NCBI RefSeq assembly: GCF_051106095.1
Contig: NC_135787.1
Span: forward strand, 156,000,001 to 156,064,000
DNA: 64,000 nucleotides
Source: Pogona vitticeps
Lineage: Eukaryota > Chordata > Lepidosauria > Squamata > Agamidae
Direction of reading: 5' to 3'
This document shows positions 21,896 to 64,000 of this stretch, piece by piece; within the stretch, counting starts at the first letter, position 1, and the number at the start of each line of letters is the position of its first letter. The notes under the pieces were generated by a model that was not told the origin of the DNA, did no database searches, and was given only the letters and a program-made list of their open reading frames with translations. Made by a program: the position numbers and the translations under genes.

Positions 21896-22439
21896 ATAGA
21901 ACAATACAGAACCGCGTAACAGCATGACGCTACTGCTGTCTTTCCTGCTTCCTTCAAATCCCATACCCAAATAGTCCCAAATTAGCTGTTAACCTTTGGA
22001 AGCTGATCGTTTCAAATGTCCGTATGGGTGCCGTTAACGTTGATCCATAATACGTGTCATCTATACATAGTGAAGAAGCTTGCAGAATAATTACGACCAT
22101 CCATGTCGGTCTGCGTCATGTGTTGAAGTTGCGAGGCCATACGAGCGCAGACACACGTTCTGTGTAATAACACAGCAGACTCTGGCACTGCAATATAAAT
22201 TGCTATCAGGCTTAGCTTCAACGCTAATCTGCAATTATCAACAATAACCTACACTGCAGGGCTGTTGTAAGCTATCCCCTTTCAACACCAGCCCCCCCCT
22301 CTCTCCCGCTTTGAATAGCGTCGATAACAACGGAGTTGTTTCAAATTTTGCCTCCTGCTCAGCTCCACCTGAAGCGTACATTATTCGGCGTCAACGCTTT
22401 CCTACACACCTCATACCGAAATACGAGGACAATAACTAG

Positions 22440-23110
22440 GGACTGAATGCACAATTATAGGTTTAAACGATGGGGGGGGCACATTTTTCACCCGGAATTA
22501 CAAGGAACGGCGAGCTTCCACTTTCGAGGGGCGGGAAGCGAAGCTGCCGCCCATTCACAGTCATCATCCCAGTCATTGTTTCTTATCGGGGGTCTGCCGC
22601 TTTTGAACTGCAGGTGAGAGAAAACGTGGCGTCAAGGGGAACCAGGAATTTTCGGCCTCAGGCAGTCGTCTTTTCCGCCTTCCTCTTTTTTTCGAGTACG
22701 CGTTCACCGTCTCGCTGTTGCCCTTAAGAAACAAGGAGCGAAGCACTTCCTGTTCAGCTGTTTTTGCCACCAAGAAACATGGTTGAGGGAGTACTTCTGG
22801 TTGCTTACAGGGTTTGATAAATGATCCCCGAAGTTAATTGGTAAGCATTTTCACGCAGCATTTTTGTACTTTCTTCTCCGTCACAGTCCGAGACCGTCAG
22901 TTTCCTTGGCGAGGTCTCGGAAGAATCCGGGCCGTTTTCTCATACTGTATTTTGTCCAGCTTCCTTTCTGCTGTTCCGTCCCTCTTTGGTGGCCTTTTCG
23001 AGCAAACTTCCTGTCATTTCTTCCGTCTTATTTTTCTTTCTGTCTTTGGCGAAGGCGTGACAATCTCCCCCCGTAGAAAGTCCGTTAAGGTTTTTCGTTG
23101 TAGGTAGATT
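22440..23110 (+). promoter_or_regulatory. CRADD: Probable CRADD CpG promoter
   Basis: This is the only CpG-rich block between SOCS2 and the CRADD coding exons. It has a GC box (GGGGCGGG, 22528-22535), a GGAA/ETS-type site in 'cacttcctg' near 22745, and no TATA box, as expected for a housekeeping promoter. It lies 2.7 kb upstream of the first coding exon; human CRADD also begins with an untranslated exon. Confidence 0.6.
22540..22613 (+). other. CRADD: Candidate untranslated CRADD exon 1
   Basis: CAG|GTGAGA at 22613/22614 is a good donor inside the CpG block and could splice to the acceptor at 25314. The 5' boundary is a guess placed just after the GC box. No coding potential is implied. Confidence 0.35.
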
Positions 23111-23114
23111 CTTC

Positions 23115-23880
23115 TTCTTCTTCTTTGGCCTTTTATTGCTGTTGCAGTGCTGTTACTGCTATGCATTTATCTGCAGCCACTTCTGTAAAAAAAAAGATAT
23201 TAAAAATGATATGAATGCTAAATCCTCAAAAGCGGCCTTAAATGATAATATGAAGATTTCTACAACGTTTAGGTGCCGGTTTTGGCAACTGTCGAGAGAA
23301 AAAGGTGTGACACTATTAAAATCAATAGCAAATGGAGTACCTAAAGTGCATTTTGCTGGGATTAAGGCATTTCTGTCATTTTCTGAACTGCCTGGCCCTT
23401 TCGGTGTTTTGAGCTTAATGGGAAAGAGAAGCTTCTAAGGATCTTATTTATCTGAGGATGCCGTCCTAACTACTGTAGCTGGTTGAGCGGATACTAAGGC
23501 AGCCCAGGCAGTGCTGAACCCGAACTCCTCCCAGCTGAGAGATTTTGGAAGTAAATGAGATCTATATTGACCCTGGCTTAATTTTGTGCTGTGAGTCATG
23601 GCTGAGAAGGGTTTAGATTTGTTGTAACTGAGCTCCTCCCCTTCTTACCCCTGTTTGGCTCTTTGCCAGCTGATCTCATCTCGCCCAGCAGTTATGCTGG
23701 CAGAACCAGTCACGTCTGCAGATCTGAGATGGGCCAGCACAAAGAAGTTAGCTGCTTCAGCACAGGAGGACCCTGTCCATTCCAAACCCACTATACCTGG
23801 TATATCTTTGACTTTGGATTGTTCTGTTTTCCTTTACATACCTGATTGTTTCTTCAAAATATTTTTTTACTCTGGTTTTC
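23115..23880. other. CRADD 5' intron, nothing recognised
   Basis: Moderate GC content in its first part, then AT-rich. No gene or clear repeat. Confidence 0.45.
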
Positions 23881-23884
23881 TCCT

Positions 23885-24345
23885 TTAAAAGGACCCAAGG
23901 CAGCTTACATCATTAAAAGACAGTATTTAAAGCTAGTTACAGTGAATATACAAAAGCTAAAGAGATTCAAGCGAATACCATTCTAAAAACAGTAAATAAA
24001 AGCAACACCAAAACACATAACAGTGGACCCTTGACTTACAGACGGCTTGACTTACAGACTTTTTGAGTTACAGACTTCTCTGGCCGCAAAATTTAGGTTT
24101 GACTTGCAGACTGAGATTTGACTTACAGACCAGAAAAAAACCAAAATGGAACAAAAACGGCCTGTTACGGGATTAATCGGTTTTCAATGCACTGTAGGTC
24201 AATGGAGACTTGACTTACAGACTTTTTGACTTGAGAACCGCCTTCCAATACGGATTAAGTTCTCAAGTCAAGACCCCACTGTAAAAGCAGTGAGGTGCAA
24301 CAATCCATTTAAAAATCTACTCAGGCAGCCAGACACTCAGGGAAA
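23885..24345 (-). repeat. Worn LINE 3' end, interrupted by a MITE
   Basis: 'ggacccaaggcagcttacat' followed by A-rich sequence is the reverse of a LINE tail. The sequence resumes after the pogo-like MITE with 'gcagtgaggtgcaacaatcc' and 'ctcaggcagcc'. Confidence 0.35.
24021..24281. mobile_element. pogo/Tigger-like MITE, 261 bases
   Basis: The ends CAGTGGACCCTTGACTTAC and, inverted, CAGTGGGGTCTTGACTTGAG have a CAGTGG start typical of pogo/Tigger elements. The right flank is TA; the left flank is AA, so one TA copy has mutated. The body repeats 'ttgacttacagac' several times. There is no transposase. Confidence 0.7.
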
Positions 24346-24349
24346 GAAT

Positions 24350-25312
24350 GCCCATGCTTTTTCTTTCAATTTCCACGATTGTTTCTTATAGTACTTGATT
24401 TTCTAGATTGTTTTATTTCTTCTTTAGAAGCCATCCTAGGAGTTTATTTGCTTTAATTTTTATTTTATTGTACAGTATCCTGCAATTTCAGTCTGAAACA
24501 GGATGTCTAAAGCTGTATTTTTAAAAACTTTTTTGGAAGACATAATGAAGGCACAGTTACAATCATGATATTAAAACAGTGTCTGAAACACACACATCAC
24601 AATCTCAGGAAAAACAAGAATCAACATCAATCAGATTTTAGGGGGAAGTAATTTTATAATGTGCTTAAATATTTTTGGTGACTGATCTCACACTGTGACA
24701 GTTTCAAAGCTTGGATATCAGAAAGAACTATATTGTTATTATTTTGCGCAGTAAGGTTGCTCCTGATTTTTGGTGACCTTAGTAGATTTTTTGGAAGTGT
24801 TATGGGATGTTCAAGGAGTCATTTAGCTTACCACATGCATGTTCTCTCTCTACTCTCTCTCTCTCACTCACTCTCTGACCTTCCTGAGCTTGGTATCTGA
24901 GTGGGGTTTAACTCTGGCTACTCTAACACTGGCACTATATGGAGCTGTGACTGTATTGATAGATGGCTCAGGTTATATGTATTATGTTCCCTGCACAAAT
25001 GTCTGTTCCCACAAAATGATAGCCGAAATACAGTATAGAAAGAAGGTGTGTGGGGGACTGTATTAGAAGTGACCCTTAATGTGATGTGATGCAGTCTACT
25101 ATAGTATCAATGGCAACAAAGAGATGTGAAGCAATTTCAAAAGGATCTGCCAGAAAGCCTAATTTTTAGTTTTTCCAACACTGTATTTTCAGTGCTAAGA
25201 TTTAAGCAAATAATTATTACCCTGAATTAGTTTCCAAACGGTTTCAGCAGTAAAATAGTATTTCTTGGTTGTACAGATGACGAACCTAAGGTTCTCCTTG
25301 TTCTTTCTTCTC
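24350..25312. other. CRADD 5' intron, nothing recognised
   Basis: AT-rich sequence with a short CT-rich run near 24850. It ends in the polypyrimidine tract of the CRADD acceptor. Confidence 0.5.
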
Positions 25313-25315
25313 AGG

Positions 25316-61977
<36,662 letters not shown>

Positions 61978-63620
61978 GAACTGACTATCATTGGAAGACC
62001 TTGACATCTCTGTGAAATTACATCTATTAGATGCAGACGTTCTTTCATACAGATCACAGCTGTTCCATGTGCAGTTGCCATAGCTGATTGACCATCTTTC
62101 TCCATACTTCATAGGTAGACTCATGGAGGATAGACACACAGACCACAGCCAAGGCCTTATTTAAAGCCTCATCAGCCTGGTAGAATCTTACAAAGCTTAA
62201 GCTCAGCTGGCTCCTTGCCATGGTAAACTAGTGTAGGACTTTAGAAAGAAATGTATTCATATGGTAGTAAATCTGTGTCCTGATGACTACCCATTTAGTT
62301 TATGTAGTCTGCCCAAAGACACTCGAGATTGAAGAACTGTGCCTGCATAAAGGTCTGTCTAGTCTGTTATGCTGTGCACATCAGTGGACAACCTTCATTG
62401 AGTTGTCTAATCTTTGTTTAACTCAAACTAAGACTCCTGCTTGGACATGAGCTTATGGTACTGCCACCTTTGAAACAGAACATATTCCAAAGCACTTTTT
62501 AATACTGCATAAGACCTTGTTCTGGGGCAAAGGGAGATAAGAGCAAAAAATCTTACTCTGTGTGTGCAGACTTTCACCTGTGCTCAGCTCTTGGTAAGGT
62601 TTCACTATGGGGAGAAAGAGCCTCCTGCTTTTGAGTTGCATCTAAGAGACAAGGGAGCATCTTACTTTTAGGAAATGCAAAAGGAGACATTTTGAATTGT
62701 CATAGCATTACATGATCCCAACCCTGGAAGGGGCATGTGGTTCCCAGATATTGCTGAGCTGCAGTTCCCATCTGCCATAGTCAGCTGTGAAGGTCTGTTG
62801 ACACTTGGATGCCAACATATTCCCCATTTCTTTCTTTGTTAATTTTATATGCTGCCTTTCTTCCAATGATCTCATAGTTCTCCTTTTTCTACTTTGTCCA
62901 CAAAGCACCCTTCTGGAAGAGAGTATGTTCCCAAACCAAGGTCACCATGTTAAATTTCATATGCAAGTAGGAATTTGCACCCTGTTCTCCAGAATCTTGG
63001 TACAACAGAAAGGCAGCGTGAACATTAAACAAATATTTTAGCCACTATCCCATGTCTTCTATGCCAAACAGTTGGTAGCTGTGCTCTTGCGTAGTGCTGA
63101 GACCAGCTATCTTCTGACTCAGTTGCTGTCTTCTCCCAGTTAACAAGATCATGGAAGTTCTTGTCCCGTTTAGTCTATGCACAATACTGTAGTTCCCTCT
63201 CCTTCCTGTCCATAGCAGTAGCCATTTGTGGTTGATTTCCAGTTTTCAGAAGGAAGTGGCAAGTTTTGTAAGAACCCTAAATAAGCGTTAACATATATTT
63301 TAAGACTATAGCATTATTTATTTCCTGTTACCTGTGAGTTTTCTTACAAATAGAGAACAATATAATATATAGATACCAGACATTATGTCAGTATTAGAGT
63401 TGGTGTTTCAGCACTTCTCTAAACTGCAAACAGCCAGTTAAGAAACATATTCATCATTTTTGGGAAATGTAACAGTCAATTTTTTAAAAACGTGCCTGCT
63501 AGGAATTCTTGCCATTATGAAGGATAACAAACAGTGAGAAATAAACTTAGAAGTGATAATATATATTATGTCAGAGTGTTGTTATTATTTGATTAATAAA
63601 TTGCTTTTGACTTGGATAGC
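61978..63620 (+). other. CRADD: Probable CRADD 3' UTR
   Basis: No other gene signal follows the stop. Two AATAAA hexamers occur near 63540 and 63595. A MITE-like patch lies at 62720-62790 ('gctgagctgcagttccca'). The UTR length is inferred. Confidence 0.45.
63540..63600 (+). terminator. CRADD: Candidate CRADD poly(A) signals
   Basis: AATAAA at 63540-63545 is followed by a GT-rich 'gtcagagtgttgttattatttg'; a second AATAAA is at 63595-63600. The first has the better downstream element. Confidence 0.4.
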
Positions 63621-64000
63621 CACTACTACCGTTCTTATGACATGGTACTGCAGTTTTCGAGGAGCAACAATCCTGGCAGGTGACTTCTCAGCCTGATCCT
63701 AGGCAGAATTGTACATATTCATTGAAATTCATGCATCTAAGTATGTTTAAATTTGCATAGGATTGAAGCCTCAGCTTATGGGAGGTTGTGTCCTGAAAGT
63801 TAGTACCCACATCTTGTTTAACACTAGGTAATGTTATATGGGATTCCACATCACCCCTCAACCCTAAAAGAGGGCATCTTATATTCATAATAGATACCTA
63901 TACACAGATTTCCCCTCTTTGGCAGTATAACTCAATGTCTCCAACCCCATGTTGACAGGAACATCCACTACCATAGCATTGACAGAAGAAAGTCCACTAC
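63605..64000. other. Downstream flank, nothing recognised
   Basis: No coding or repeat feature seen to the end of the window. Confidence 0.5.

Overview
This window is nuclear DNA from a vertebrate, almost certainly a squamate reptile (lizard or snake). Two host genes lie on the + strand in the order known from human 12q22: SOCS2, then CRADD. The repeat load points to Squamata: RTE-BovB LINEs, tRNA-derived SINEs with BovB-type tails (Sauria-like), L2/CR1-type LINE 3' ends that run into AAAT/AAAAT microsatellites, a DIRS-like element, and hAT and pogo/Tigger-type MITEs. I cannot name the species.

Layout. 1-3.4 kb is AT-rich flank without a recognised gene. About 3.95-6.2 kb is a CpG island holding the SOCS2 promoter, 5' leader and first coding exon, with a palindromic E-box directly followed by two STAT-type GAS motifs. 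SOCS2 coding exons are 5942-6074 and 7376-7833; together they give a complete 196-residue protein (SH2 domain plus SOCS box). A long 3' UTR probably ends just after the AATAAA at 10214. From 10.3 to 22.4 kb is intergenic DNA rich in mobile elements: an inverted pair of BovB fragments, an L2/CR1 LINE, and an unrecognised coding-like block at 17.6-18.6 kb. A second CpG-rich block (22.44-23.1 kb) is the likely CRADD promoter and untranslated first exon.

CRADD is complete across two coding exons, 25316-25613 (CARD) and 61676-61977 (death domain), split by a 36-kb phase-1 intron. The product is exactly 199 residues, as in human. The intron carries most of the window's repeats: BovB fragments, an unassigned DNA transposon inserted into a BovB tail, several hAT-like palindromes with target-site duplications, pogo/Tigger-like MITEs, a DIRS fossil, and long microsatellites. 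It also holds two exon-like open segments with matching phases (48813-49025 and 49283-49486) that I cannot identify.

Roles. SOCS2 is a STAT5-induced feedback inhibitor of growth hormone and cytokine signalling through an elongin B/C-cullin 5 ubiquitin ligase. CRADD (RAIDD) bridges PIDD1 and caspase-2 in the PIDDosome. They are syntenic neighbours, not a functional unit. The most notable points are the unidentified exon pair, the unrecognised ORF block, the His at CRADD position 170 (a residue I recall as disease-linked in human), the compact STAT/E-box cluster, and several cleanly dated nested insertions.
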